Shown here: positions 11,796-22,800 of the stretch, piece after piece | Layout: each line of letters opens with the position of its first letter | Numbering within the stretch: position 1 is the stretch's first letter | Source: Xenopus tropicalis | Lineage: Eukaryota > Chordata > Amphibia > Anura > Pipidae | Direction of reading: 5' to 3' | Assembly (NCBI RefSeq): GCF_000004195.4 | Contig: NC_030683.2 | Span: 3,441,133 to 3,505,132, forward strand | Length of the DNA: 64,000 bases | Notes under the pieces: generated by a model | Databases searched by the model: none | The model's input: the letters and a program-made list of their open reading frames with translations, nothing else | Told to the model about the DNA's origin: nothing | Program-made: the position numbers and the translations under genes

Positions 11796-13236
11796 AGTGA
11801 CCAGTACCCATGTGCAATCGGCACATACACTGGACAGCATTCCTATGCTAATGCTCATTGCCTAGAGAAGGAGAAGGCTGAAGGCTAGTATCGAGGGCAA
11901 TACCAGACCTAAATACAGCCCTGTGCATTGTGGGTAAAAAAAATGTGAATTTGGCAGTGAATTTTGCACATTTGGATCAGCAGCTCTCTTAGAGACCCTT
12001 GCATAGTCAGTGAACCCCAGGGTCCCACATACCGGCTCTGACCTGCTGGACCAAAACCGCTAATATGTCAGGAACCACTAAAATACAGAATAAATTTCAA
12101 ATGCAAAAGTGACCAAAGGAACACTGGGTACGTTTATATCAATTCCCTCTTTGGGTTTAGATTCTGCATAATAAAGCATTAGAAACAGTTTTGCTTTATG
12201 GCAGGGATTCTATATATACACTCAATGCAAGAGACATGGTAGGATTAGTTGCCCTTTATCTGGCTGCACGTAAAGCACTGTCGTCGCCCATTCACGGCGG
12301 AAAAGTGCCTGAAATCTCCCGAGTGGCCCCTTATAGACCCCCCCATCCCTCAACTTTATTGGACCCAAGTGACGGATCCTTTTTCCACCATTAGCTGCAA
12401 AGCATTATTGGCGTTTCACTTGCGCGGGGGCGGGGCCTGCCGAATTGTTTTTTTGGATGAAGAACGCGCATTTCCCAAAATGGGATGTTTCTTTAAGTTT
12501 CATCAACCCAAATGGAACCACATGGCGCCGAGTGACTCTGTGTAATGGGGCCCTAATTAATTGGCTGCGAAACGCGTTATCGCATGTGATTATCCGGTTT
12601 CTATGGAAATCTGGGGGGGGCCTGTTTGGGCCTCAGGGTACTGGGAATGCCAGGGACTATTTTAAATCCCAGTCCAGACCTGATACCAGGGACAGTCCCA
12701 GGCATTGACCAATCAATCTTCCCGGTTCTGATCCATGCACCCGCGCTTCTCTCTTTTCTGCACCAGTTTCCCTCATTGATTCAGAAGTGATAGAATCTGA
12801 CCCAATAGGATCCCCATGTATCTGATCCACACAGCGACTTGTGTAACTGTTTATTATTGGACAGGAAGGGGGGGTACCCCAAAGTGGCGGGTTTCTCTCC
12901 ATTACAATATCATTGGTCCCCAGGGATGAGGCTGAATGGGACTCGTTAGCAAACAGTGACAGCACAATTGGCAGTTGTCACCGCGTTCGGACAATTCCCC
13001 AAAGTGCGATTTATTGTCGTTGTTCCCTTTGTTGGCTCTTTTGTTAGACAAATGATTATTGGGCCCCTGGGGACACGGAAAAGCATTAGGACCCCCCCAC
13101 ATCAGCTGATGATTCTGGGATTTTTGTTTCCCCTTTACCTGGGGCCCTGGAGGTACAGGGGGGCCCAACACAGCAATGGCTGATAAGTGATATTAATAAA
13201 TCAAAAATATCAGATTCACAAAGTTGTCAGGGGGTC
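11796..13236. other. About 1.4 kb of unique sequence, no gene recognised
   Basis: No tandem repeat, clear transposon or exon was found. The 12180-12660 and 12950-13180 parts have open frames of up to about 100 codons but no matching splice sites or recognisable protein. Part may be old interspersed repeat. Confidence 0.45.
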
Positions 13237-14326
13237 TAAACTTATAGGGACATTAGACTGTAAGCTCACTGGGGCAGGGACTTATGGGAATGTGATAGGG
13301 ACATTAGATTGTAAGCTCACTGGGGCAGGGACTGATGGGAATGGGATAGGGACCTTAGATTGTAAGCTCACTGGGGCAGGGGCTGATGGGAATGGGATAG
13401 GGACCTTAGAGTGTAAGCTCACTGGGGCAGGGACTGATGGGAATGTGATAGGGACCTTAGATTGTAAGCTCACTGGGGCAGGGACTGATGGGAATGGGAT
13501 AGGGCCCTTAGATTGTAAGCTCACTGGGGCAGGGACTGATGGGAATGGGATAGGGCCCTTAGATTGTAAGCTCACTGGGGCAGGGGCTGATGGGAATGGG
13601 ATAGGGACCTTAGATTGTAAGCTCACTGGGGCAGGGACTGATGGGAATGTGATAGGGACCTTAGATTGTAAGCTCACTAGGTCAGGGACTGATGGGAATG
13701 GGATAGGGACCTTAGATTGTAAGCTCACTGGGGCAGGGACTGATGGGAATGTGATAGGGACCTTAGATTGTAAGCTCACTGGGGCAGGGACTGATGGGAA
13801 TGTGATAGGGACATTAGATTGTAAGCTCACTGGGGCAGGGACTGATGGGAATGGGATAGGGACCTTAGATTGTAAGCTCACTGGGGCAGGGGCTGATGGG
13901 AATGTGATAGGGACCTTAGATTGTAAGCTCACTGGGGCAGGGACTGATGGGAATGGGATAGGGACCTTAGATTGTAAGCTCACTGGGGCAGGGACTGATG
14001 GGAATGGGATAGGGACCTTAGATTGTAAGCTCACTGGGGCAGGGACTGATGGGAATGGGATAGGGGACATTAGATTGTAAGCTCACTGGGGCAGGGACTG
14101 ATGGGAATGGGATAGGGACCTTAGATTGTAAGCTCACTGGGGCAGGGGCTGATGGGAATGTGATAGGGACCTTAGATTGTAAGCTCACTGGGGCAGGGGC
14201 TGATGGGAATGTGATAGGGACCTTAGATTGTAAGCTCACTGGGGCAGGGACTGATGGGAATGGGATAGGGACCTTAGATTGTAAGCTCACTGGGGCAGGG
14301 GCTGATGGGAATGGGATAGGGACCTA
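13237..14326. repeat. 51-bp minisatellite (about 21 copies)
   Basis: The unit includes ttagattgtaagctcactgg and cagggactgatgggaatg. The period of 51 bp is 17 codons without a stop, which yields a 297-codon forward frame and 262-codon reverse frame; both are artefacts. The 'gattgtaagctc' phrase is also in dispersed repeats elsewhere in the window (for example near 27195). Confidence 0.97.
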
Positions 14327-14878
14327 GGAGTTGGTAGGGGAGGGTAGGAGCTGTAGGAGGGTAGGAGCTGTAGGGGGGTAGGAGTGGGTAGGGGGGTAGG
14401 AGTGGGTAGGGGGGTAAGAGTGGGTAGGGGGGTAAGAGTGGGTAGGGGGGGTAAGAGTGGTAGGGGGGTAGGAGTGGCTATGGGGGTAGGAGCTGTAGGG
14501 GGGGTAGGAGCTGTAGGGGGGGTAGGAGCTGTAGTGGGGGTAGGAGCTGTAGGGGGGGTAGGAGCGGGTAGGGGGGTAGGAGCGGGTAGGGGGGTAGGAG
14601 CGGGTAGTGGGGTAGGAGCGGGTAGGGGGGTAGGAGAGGGTAGAGGGGGTAGGGTGGTAGGGGGTAGGGGGGTAGGGGGTAGGGGTGGGTAGGGGGTAGG
14701 GGTGGGTAGGGGGGAGGGGAGGGGAGGGGTGGGTAGAGCGGGTAGGGGTGGGTAGAGCAGGTAGGAGAGGATAGGGGTGGGTATGGGTGGGGTAGGGGGG
14801 GTAGGAGTGGGTCGGGGCTGTAGGGGGGTAGGAGTGGGTCGGGGCTGTAGGGGGGTAGGAGTGGGTCGGGGGGGTAGA
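14327..14878. repeat. G-rich degenerate minisatellite with G-quadruplex potential
   Basis: The plus strand is almost free of C and consists of ggggggtaggagtgggta-like units of about 12-17 bp. Dozens of G-runs of three or more lie within 1-7 bases of each other. It follows the 51-bp array with no spacer. Proline/threonine-rich reverse frames of 201-277 codons are composition artefacts. Confidence 0.95.
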
Positions 14879-15764
14879 AGTGCTGATGCCACCGAGCAGA
14901 ACTGTCACCAAACTGCCTTTAATGAATGAAACTGAGCTGCACAGTAAGCGGATTGAGAAGAGAAAGGAAGGGGGGCAGGAAGGGCCCGGGCGAGGGGGCA
15001 GAACTCGGGGTGAGACTAATTGGGGCTGACGCATGACAGACTGGCGAGTAGAGCAGCTGCCCGGGCCGGGGGGGGGGGGGGAGATACTGACAGAGGGTAA
15101 ATGGGGCAAGGGGGCAGGTCCCGGCCTGGCATGGTGGCACAGCATCACACATGGCACTGCCTGTCAGGAGCCATCAGGGGGATAATGAAGGGGCAGCAGC
15201 CCCCCCCCATCAGCGCTCGGCTAAGGGTGTGTGACACTCGTTTAATAATTAATGCGCTCTAATCAATGGGAAAGTTGCACAAAGAGGAGAGAGAGATGGA
15301 AATCAGCACTTTCCTCCCAGTCTGTGCCCAACTCTGCCAAATGGGAGCTGATGTCGGGGGGCGCCGGGCACAATTAGCGGCACCCCATTCCGGCACCTTG
15401 GGGGTTAATAAGGCATCAATTAGTCGCATTGCCCTGCATTCAGCAAAGGGATCCGGCCTGGCAAACGCATGGTGCACACTATGGGGTAGTAACTAAACGC
15501 TAATGCCCCTGGCTTTACGGGGGTCACAGCACCCTACCCCACCCCCTCCCGAACCTGAGAATGACCCAAGTGCTGATCAAATAACACAGCAAATAACTAT
15601 GCTATTATACTTTCACTAGACAGAAGTGTTGTAAAGCAGTCACATGTTTTACACTCAATAGGCCGCATTGGGGAAGACATTTTGAAAAAACCCTACTGCA
15701 CCCCCCCCCCAGTAAGACTCACCTCATCATTAAATCAATCACATTTCATAAAGCCATGTTATTC
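14879..15764. other. Unique block, candidate conserved noncoding element (core about 15230-15500)
   Basis: The core carries cgtttaataattaatgcgct, ctaatcaatggg and aaggcatcaattagtcgc, all homeobox-like, in complex sequence. It ends with a poly-C run at 15701-15710. No protein is recognised. Confidence 0.4.
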
Positions 15765-16013
15765 CTACCCAATGTGACCCCATAACAAGCCTTCAAATAA
15801 CTTGCCCACCACAGATGTCAGACTTACTGGCCTATAGATGCCAGGCTGAGCTCGTAATCCCTTTTTAAATACAGGAAATCCATAGGCACCAAACCAGATG
15901 AAATCAGGAGTAGAGGTCCGGCTAAAACTGACCCAAACTCTCTCAGTACCCGAGGGTCCATTCCATCCAACCCCGGGTGCCTTGTTTACATTTATTAAAC
16001 GTTTATGTACCAT
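15765..16013 (-). pseudogene. Decayed LINE (CR1-like) reverse transcriptase fragment
   Basis: On the minus strand an 82-codon frame contains NKAPG, FPVFKKG and YRPVSLTSVVGKLFE in order. These match the fingers/palm start of non-LTR retrotransposon reverse transcriptases of the CR1/L2 type (known motif: KAPG..D, then IFKKG....P.NYRPVSLTS). The Asp of the PG-D motif is changed, residues between the motifs look scrambled by indels, and the YADD catalytic box is absent because the fragment stops after the YRPVSLTS region. It is a dead 5'-truncated and 3'-truncated remnant, not a host gene. Confidence 0.75.
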
Positions 16014-16076
16014 ATTCTGTATCAGCCACTGAGTAGACTGAACTGCGCCATTATTGTCCCTATCAGGTGCTCATTG

Positions 16077-16300
16077 AGGCAACTATTTTAGTTATTATTG
16101 TTATTTTTTATATCTTATCTTTATATACAGCTCCTCTCCTATTCATAGTCCAGTCTCCAGTTAAAACCCCTGCGTGGTTGCTAAGATGAACACGACCCTA
16201 GCAACCAGATAGCTGCTGAAATACCAAACTGTAGAGCTGCTGAACAAAAAGCCAAATAACTGAAAAACCCACACAAAATGAAAAAAATTTGCTAATTGTA
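16077..16300. mobile_element. T2-like MITE fragment
   Basis: Shares the ttattattgttattttttat block, the ctcctattcatagtccagtc block and the ggttgctaag/ccctagcaaccag stem with the element at 4321-4961. Ends are not clear. Confidence 0.6.
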
Positions 16301-16857
16301 TTACAAGATCACTATTTATGTCAACTAACTTTTTGGGGTTAGCCTTAGCCTGTGCCTCGGTCAGCTCCTCATTTTCTATCTTTCCCTTTCTGATTGCTGC
16401 TTTGCAACATTAGTTTCAGTGTTTATATTCATCAAACTCCTCTTCTATCTCCTCTGACTTGTAGATTTCGAATACTTTCCCCTTCTCTCCTACTAAGGGC
16501 CAACATTACCCCAACTCCATGTTTGTATTTGTGCCAAACCAGCAGATCCTGGGTCCCCGGGGCATCTCTTGGCAGCAATCACCCCCGGCAGCCTGTTGGA
16601 ATTATTCAGTACGACAAACAAAACAATCTCTGCCAATAAATATATTTCCCACAGTGCATTGCAGCACAAACACAACCCTTCTAGCAGCAGAGAGTTACAG
16701 TTCTCCTCTGTTCAGATGGGGCAGTTCATCATTTATATATATATACTGTATATAATGCCAGCAAGTGGCGCATCAGTTTTAATGAATTTATTACAGAGGC
16801 CGGAGGGCCTGTAGGTTCTCTCTGAGCAGAACACTTTAACCATCGGATCTCCAGATA
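16301..16857. other. Unique sequence, no gene recognised
   Basis: The stretch holds short open frames (60-82 codons) with no similarity that I recognise and a small TA run near 16736. Confidence 0.4.
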
Positions 16858-17697
16858 TGCTCTATAACCTACCCCGTGCCCACTCTATAACCCACCCCGT
16901 GCCCACTCTATAACCCACCCCGTGCCCACTCTATAACCCACCCCGTGCCCACTCTATAACCCACCCCGTGCCCACTCTATAACCCACCCCGTGCCCACTC
17001 TATAACCCACCCCGTGCCCACTCTATAACCTACCCCGTGCCCACTCTATAACCTACCCCGTGCCCACTCTATAACCCACCCCGTGCCCACTCTATAACCC
17101 ACCCCCGTGCCCACTCTATAACCCACCCCGTGCCCACTCTATAACCCACCCCGTGCCCACTCTATAACCTACCCCGTGCCCACTCTATAACCTACCCGTG
17201 CCCCACTCTATAACCTACCCCGTGCCCACTCTATAACCTACCCCGTGCCCACTCTATAACCTACCCCGTGCCCACTCTATAACCTACCCCGTGCCCATTC
17301 TATAACCTACCCCGTGCCCATTCTCTAACCTACCCCGTGCCCATTCTCTAACCTACCCCGTGCCCATTCTCTACCTACCCGTGCCCATTCTTAACCTACC
17401 CCGTGCCCATTCTATAACCTACCCCGTGCCCATTCTATAACCTACCCCGTGCCCACTCTATAGCCTACCCCGTGCCCATTCTATAACCCACCCCGTGCCC
17501 ACTCTATAACCCACCCCGTGCCCACTCTATAACCTACCCTGTGCCCACTCTATAACCTACCCCGTGCCCACTCTATGATCTAACCACTGACCACTTTATA
17601 CCCAACCCCGTGCCCACCCTACAACCCACCCTGTGCCCACCCTATAACCCACCCTATAACCTACCCCGTGCCCACCCTATAACCTACCCCGTGCCAG
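16858..17697. repeat. 23-bp minisatellite (about 36 copies)
   Basis: The unit contains ctataacccaccccgtgccc followed by act, with a C/T switch (ccca or ccta) that occurs in blocks. Around 17340-17400 several short deletions are clustered. The array fades into diverged copies after 17570. Confidence 0.97.
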
Positions 17698-18247
17698 GGT
17701 GTTAATTACAATATCCCCCCCCCCCAAATCTGCTCAACTTCCCTAGAAAAGTGCTTTCCATGCCCCGTCCCCGCTGTCCCACTTTCTATTGGTTGGTGTG
17801 TGAGGCGGCAGTTAGGCGTCGCTCTGTCACTTACACTCGTGTTCCATTTGCATAGAGCGCCCGAGGCACAGCAGCCAAATTAGGGAGCCTCTGGGAATTA
17901 AAGGAACATTATCATCAAGATAACAAGTTGGTGCCTTTGTAACCGGAATATCTGTGCCTGGCAAACGTGACGAGCCGGGGAGAGAGAGAGAGGGAGAGAG
18001 AGAGAGAGAGAGAAGGGGCTGATGGGTAAAGTGGCGCCGCAAAACCAATGAAAAGGGAGACAAATTACATTTTTAGCAGAATGAAGTTTTGTGAAAGGAG
18101 ATATCAGAGAGTGTCACTTATAGAAACAACACCCCCACCCCCCCGGGGTCCCTGTAACCAAAGGAATTTTGTGCCATAACAAACCCAGGGCATGTGAAAC
18201 TGTATCTGCCCAAATATAGAAGGGGAGGAGTCTGTAGCTCCACCCTA
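17698..18247. other. Unique block, candidate conserved noncoding element (17800-17980)
   Basis: Contains an octamer-like atttgcat at about 17847 and a complex stretch with aaaggaacattatcatcaag and cctttgtaaccggaatat. A GA microsatellite follows at 17978-18015. No gene. Confidence 0.4.
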
Positions 18248-19500
18248 AATAAGCTGTACCCCCATACTGTACTGTCTAAGGGAAACACTATGGCACCTCC
18301 TACCCATATGTATAAATACAAATATACAGAGAAGGAATGTTCTGGGCACACAATAAGCTGTACCCCCATACTGTACTGTCTAAGGGAAACACTATGGCAC
18401 CCCCTACCCATATGTATAAATACAAATATACAGAGAAGGAATGTTCTGGGCACACAATAAGCTGTACCCCCATACTGTACTGTCTAAGGGAAACACTATG
18501 GCACCCCCTACCCATATGTATAAATACAAATATACAGAGAAGGAATGTTCTGGCACACAATAAGCTGTACCCCCATACTGTAACTGTCTAAGGGAAACAC
18601 TATGGCACCTACCATATGTATAAATACAAATATACAGAGAAGGAATGTCTGGGCACACAATAAGCTGTACCCCCATACTGTCTACACTATGTGTAGAGAA
18701 GGAATGTTCTGGGCACAGCTGTATACTGTACTGTCTACCACTATGGCACCCTACCCATATGTATAAATACAAATATACAGAGAAGGAATGTTCTGGGCAC
18801 ACAATAATACTGTACTGTCTAAGGGAAACACTATGGCACCCCCCATATGTATAATACAAATATACAGAGAAGGATGTTCTGGGCACACAATAAGCTGTAC
18901 CCCATAACTGTCTAGGGAAACACTATGCAACCATATGTATAAGAGATGTTCTGGGCACACAATAGCTGACCCCCATACTGTACTGTCTAAGGGAAACACT
19001 ATGGCACCCCTACCCATAGTATAAATACAAATATACAGAGAAGGAATGTTCTGGCACACAATAAGCTGTACCCCCATACTGTACTGTCTAAGGGAAACAC
19101 TATGGCACCCCTACCCATATCTGGGCACACAATAAGCTGTACTACTGTTCACACGGTACCCATATGTATAAATACAGAGAAGGAATGTTCTGGCACACAA
19201 TAAGCTGTACCCCATACCGTACTGTCTAAGGGAAACACTATGCACCCCCTACCCATATGTATAAATACAAATATACAGAGAAGAATGTTCTGGCACACAA
19301 TAAGCTGTACCCCTACTGTACTGTCTATATGGCACCCCCTACCCAATGTATAAATACAAATATACAGAGAAGGAATGTTCTGGCACCAATAAGCTTTACT
19401 GTACTGTCTAAGGGAAACACTGGCACCTGTATAAATACAAATATACAGAGAAGGCGGGGGAGCTGGGCACACAATAAGCTGTACCCCATACTGTACTGCA
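18248..19500. repeat. 104-bp minisatellite, array 2, heavily eroded by deletions
   Basis: It uses the same unit as 801-2072. The first three copies (18248-18550) are clean; from about 18550 almost every copy has several small deletions, such as missing stretches of the ctgtacccccatactg or ccccctacccatatg parts. Substitutions remain rare compared with deletions. Confidence 0.95.
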
Positions 19501-19964
19501 CTATTACAAATAAGAGATTGGGGGGCAATCAGATACCAATAAGTGGAGAACATCTGCCCCGGGGGGGGGGGGGGGGGGATAGTTTCCGTCACATAATTTG
19601 GTTCCTTTTTTGTGTTTGTTTTCGGCAGCAGAAGTCGCTGCGGTTACTGAGGGCAGAAGTGCATGAAGGGATTATCCTGAGAACATTGAATGTGACCCAG
19701 TGAGTCCGACTCCTGAACACTCAAACCAAAACCATCAACCACATCCTGTGCCTTCAGGGTGGCGCTGCCCTCGGGCCCCCCCCAACCAACACCCACACTC
19801 TCTCTGCCCTGTCCCCCCCGGCCGCTTGGGACAATGGGAAAAAGTCACATAAATGTGTATTTGCACCCAAGTAACCGAACGGTCTCCTTCCAGACTGGGG
19901 GCTACTCAAAGCATTCATTTTAAAGGGGAACTAAAACTCAAAACTTTTTCTTTTACAAGTAAAC
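19501..19964. other. Unique sequence with a long G-run, and the left end of a TTAA MITE
   Basis: A G homopolymer of about 19 bases sits at 19561-19579. The phrase ttaaaggggaactaaaactc at about 19920 looks like the end of a T2/Kolobok-type MITE. No gene. Confidence 0.5.
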
Positions 19965-20624
19965 TTATTACAGGTATGGGATCCCTTATCCGGAAACCCC
20001 TTATCCAGAAAGTTCCGAATTACGGAAATGCCATCTCCCATAGACTCCATTATAAGCAAATAATTCTAATTTGTAAAAATTCCCTTTTCTCTGTAATAAT
20101 AAAACAGTACCTGTACTTGATCCCAACTAAGATATAATTACCCCTTATTGGGGCAGAACAGCCCTATTGGGTTTATTTCATGGTTAAATGATTCCCTTTT
20201 TCTCTGTAATAATAAAACAGTACCTGTACTTGATCCCAACTAAAGATATAATTACCCCTTATTGGGGCAGAACAGCCCTATTGGGTTTATTTAATGGTTA
20301 AATGATTCCCTTTTCTCTGTAATAATAAAACAGTACCTGTACTTGATCCCAACTAAGATATAATTACCCCTTATTGGGGCAGAACAGCCCTATTGGGTTT
20401 ATTTAATGGTTAAATGATTCCCTTTTCTCTGTAATAATAAAACAGTACCTGTACTTGATCCCAACTAAGATATAATTACCCCTTATTGGGGCAGAACAGC
20501 CCTATTGGGTTTATTTCATGGTTAAATTATTTTGAGCAGACTTAAGTTATGGAGATCCAAATTAAAAAAACAAAAAAACCCAGGTCCCAAGCATTCTGGA
20601 TAATAGGTCCCATACCTGTAATAA
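19965..20624. mobile_element. Palindromic-end MITE with internal 112-bp tandem units (copy A)
   Basis: The left end ttattacaggtatggga and right end tcccatacctgtaataa are perfect reverse complements, and the pairing continues with mismatches through 'ttatccggaa'/'ttctggataa'. Inside lie about four units of 112-113 bp (marker aaaacagtacctgtacttga at about 20101, 20214, 20327 and 20439). It is the same family as 27983, 31164 and 58477. It resembles the Xenopus MITE family described as carrying internal tandem repeats (Xmix/Xstir, as I recall); the name is unverified. Confidence 0.85.
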
Positions 20625-20627
20625 CAA

Positions 20628-21805
20628 TTTTTCTCATTCTCACTGGGTTTATAGTTATGTGTAACTGTCACTGTGTCTGTCCCTTTCCCTTCCCTGCACT
20701 GCTGGTTCTGACTCCTGATACAACTCCCCAATACCCATTCATTCCTCATTCTCACTGGGTTTATAGTTATGTGTAACTGTCACTGTGTCTGTCCCTTTCC
20801 CTTCCCTGCACTGCTGGTTCTGACTCCTGATACAACTCCCCAATATCCAATTCATTCCCTCATTCTCACTGGGTTTATAGTTATGTGTAACTGTCACTGT
20901 GTCTGTCCCTTTCCCTTCCCTGCACTGCTGGTTCTGACTCCTGATACAACTCCCCAATACCCATTCATCCCTCATTCTCACTGGGTTTATAGTTATGTGT
21001 AACTGTCACTGTGTCCTGTCCCTTTCCCTTCCCTGCACTGCTGGTTCTGACTCCTGATACAACTCCCCAATACCCATTCATTCCTCATTCTCACTGGGTT
21101 TATAGTTATGTGTAACTGTCACTGTGTCTGTCCCTTTCCCTTCCCTGCACTGCTGGTTCTGACTCCTGATACAACTCCCCAATACCCATTCATTCCTCAT
21201 TCTCACTGGGTTTATAGTTATGTGTAACTGTCACTGTGTCTGTCCTTTCCCTTCCCTGCACTGCTGGTTCTGACTCCTGATACAACTCCCCAATATCCAT
21301 TCATTCCTCATTCTCACTGGGTTTATAGTTATGTGTAACTGTCACTGTGTCTGTCCCTTTCCCTTCCCTGCACTGCTGGTTCTGACTCCTGATACAACTC
21401 CCCAATACCCATTCATCCCTCATTCTCACTGGGTTTATAGTTATGTGTAACTGTCACTGTGTCTGTCCCTTTCCCTTCCCTGCACTGCTGGTTCTGACTC
21501 CTGATACAACTCCCCAATATCCATTCATTCCTCATTCTCACTGGGTTTATAGTTATGTGTAACTATCACTGTGTCTGTCCCTTTCCCTTCTCTGCACTGC
21601 TGGTTCTGACTCCTGATACAACTCCCCAATACCCATTCATTCCTCATTCTCACTGGGTTTATAGTTATGTGTAACTGTCACTGTGTCTGTCCCTTTCCCT
21701 TCCCTGCACTGCTGGTTCTGACTCCTGATACAACTCCCCAATACCCATTCATTCCTCATTCTCACTGGGTTTATAGTTATGTGTAACTGCCCCTTTCCCT
21801 GCACA
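20628..21805. repeat. About 113-bp minisatellite (10-11 copies)
   Basis: The unit includes cattctcactgggtttatag, gtaactgtcactgtgtctgt and gctggttctgactcctgata. The array starts within a few bases of the MITE end at 20624 and finishes in a truncated copy near 21800. Open frames of 75-80 codons are artefacts. Confidence 0.96.
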
Positions 21806-22485
21806 GAGGGGGTTCGGGTGGGGGTTCCCCATTACACGGGGAGAGAGAGGTTCCCGAGAGACATGTGACAGACCCATAACAAAACGCGTCGGGCAGCTCT
21901 GACTTTAGGAGTGATGTTGTACAAAGCAGCTGCCATTATTCCCTCTCTCACTACCTCTGTCCCCCCCGTTGCACCCATTCAGCTTTCCCCTGGGTGGAAA
22001 TTCTTTCAGTGGGCGGCCGGGCCTGCGTGCCAGGGGGAGCCCAGACGCACAATGCGCACACACTGGCGGCTTTGTCCTCCCCGGCTGCAATGGCCGAGAG
22101 CGCACAAAGGCAACAATTGCTGCATTTCTCTGCCTGTCATTGCCTTTTGTGTCGCACCTCCAACAGGTGCCGTTACGGCCTCGGCGAATCGTAACCAGGG
22201 ATCCGCAGCCACGGAGACGTCTGTTTTATTTTACATAATCCGTAGGTGAATAACGAGGGGCGAGGGGGGTGCGTGAAAGGCACAGGGAATAAAAGGTTCC
22301 CGGGCAAGTCCGGGCCCAAAGCGCTGCACGGACGCGTCCGACGGTTTCACGCTACACAAAGCGATTCATTGGGGGGAACTGACAGTTCACATCAAACTGG
22401 GGCCAGAAATGACGGGGTTAACCGATCCCACAGCCACAGCGAAGGGACCCCCCCACTCCTGAACTCCATTTGGGGCTCACACTCT
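21806..22485. other. Unique GC-moderate block, candidate conserved noncoding element
   Basis: The block has a high density of intact CpG (for example aaaacgcgtcgggcagctc) and complex sequence including acaattgctgcatttctctg. Overlapping open frames of up to 112 codons exist in all phases, which argues for composition, not coding. No gene recognised. Confidence 0.35.
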
Positions 22486-22800
22486 TAGGGGCTTATTTAT
22501 CCGAATTTGTCAATTCAATTTTGATTTCCTAAACTGATACAGCGCTGCGGAATATGTTGGCGCTTTATAAATAAATGTTTATAATAATATTAAAGTGCAA
22601 TTATAAAAAAAAAAACGGATTACAAGTTCGAATAAAACGCGTGGAGTCAAAATGACAATGCGCCTTGACGTTGCCCGAGGCAACTCCCATTGACTTCTAT
22701 AGAAACGACGGCGCAGTTTTCGGATTATTTGCGCTTTATCAATACCAGATATACAAGTTTTTGTATTTGTGCTCCTATAGACATATATATATATATATAT
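22486..22800. mobile_element. Probable Harbinger/PIF-like MITE remnant plus TA microsatellite
   Basis: Starts with aggggcttatttatccgaat, the ending typical of frog Harbinger-type MITEs, and later has cgccttgacg and 'actcccattgacttctatag', also found at 52930 and 63486. A TA run occupies 22782-22801. Confidence 0.5.

Noticed and set aside
13187..14080. 297-codon frame with regular 17-residue repeats
   Set aside because: The DNA period is 51 bp and both strands are open; the unit derives from a common dispersed frog repeat phrase. No conserved protein repeat is known to me with this sequence.
21911..22249. Overlapping 66-112-codon frames that might be an exon
   Set aside because: Frames are open in three phases on one strand and also in reverse, typical of GC-rich DNA; no recognised protein or clear splice pair.
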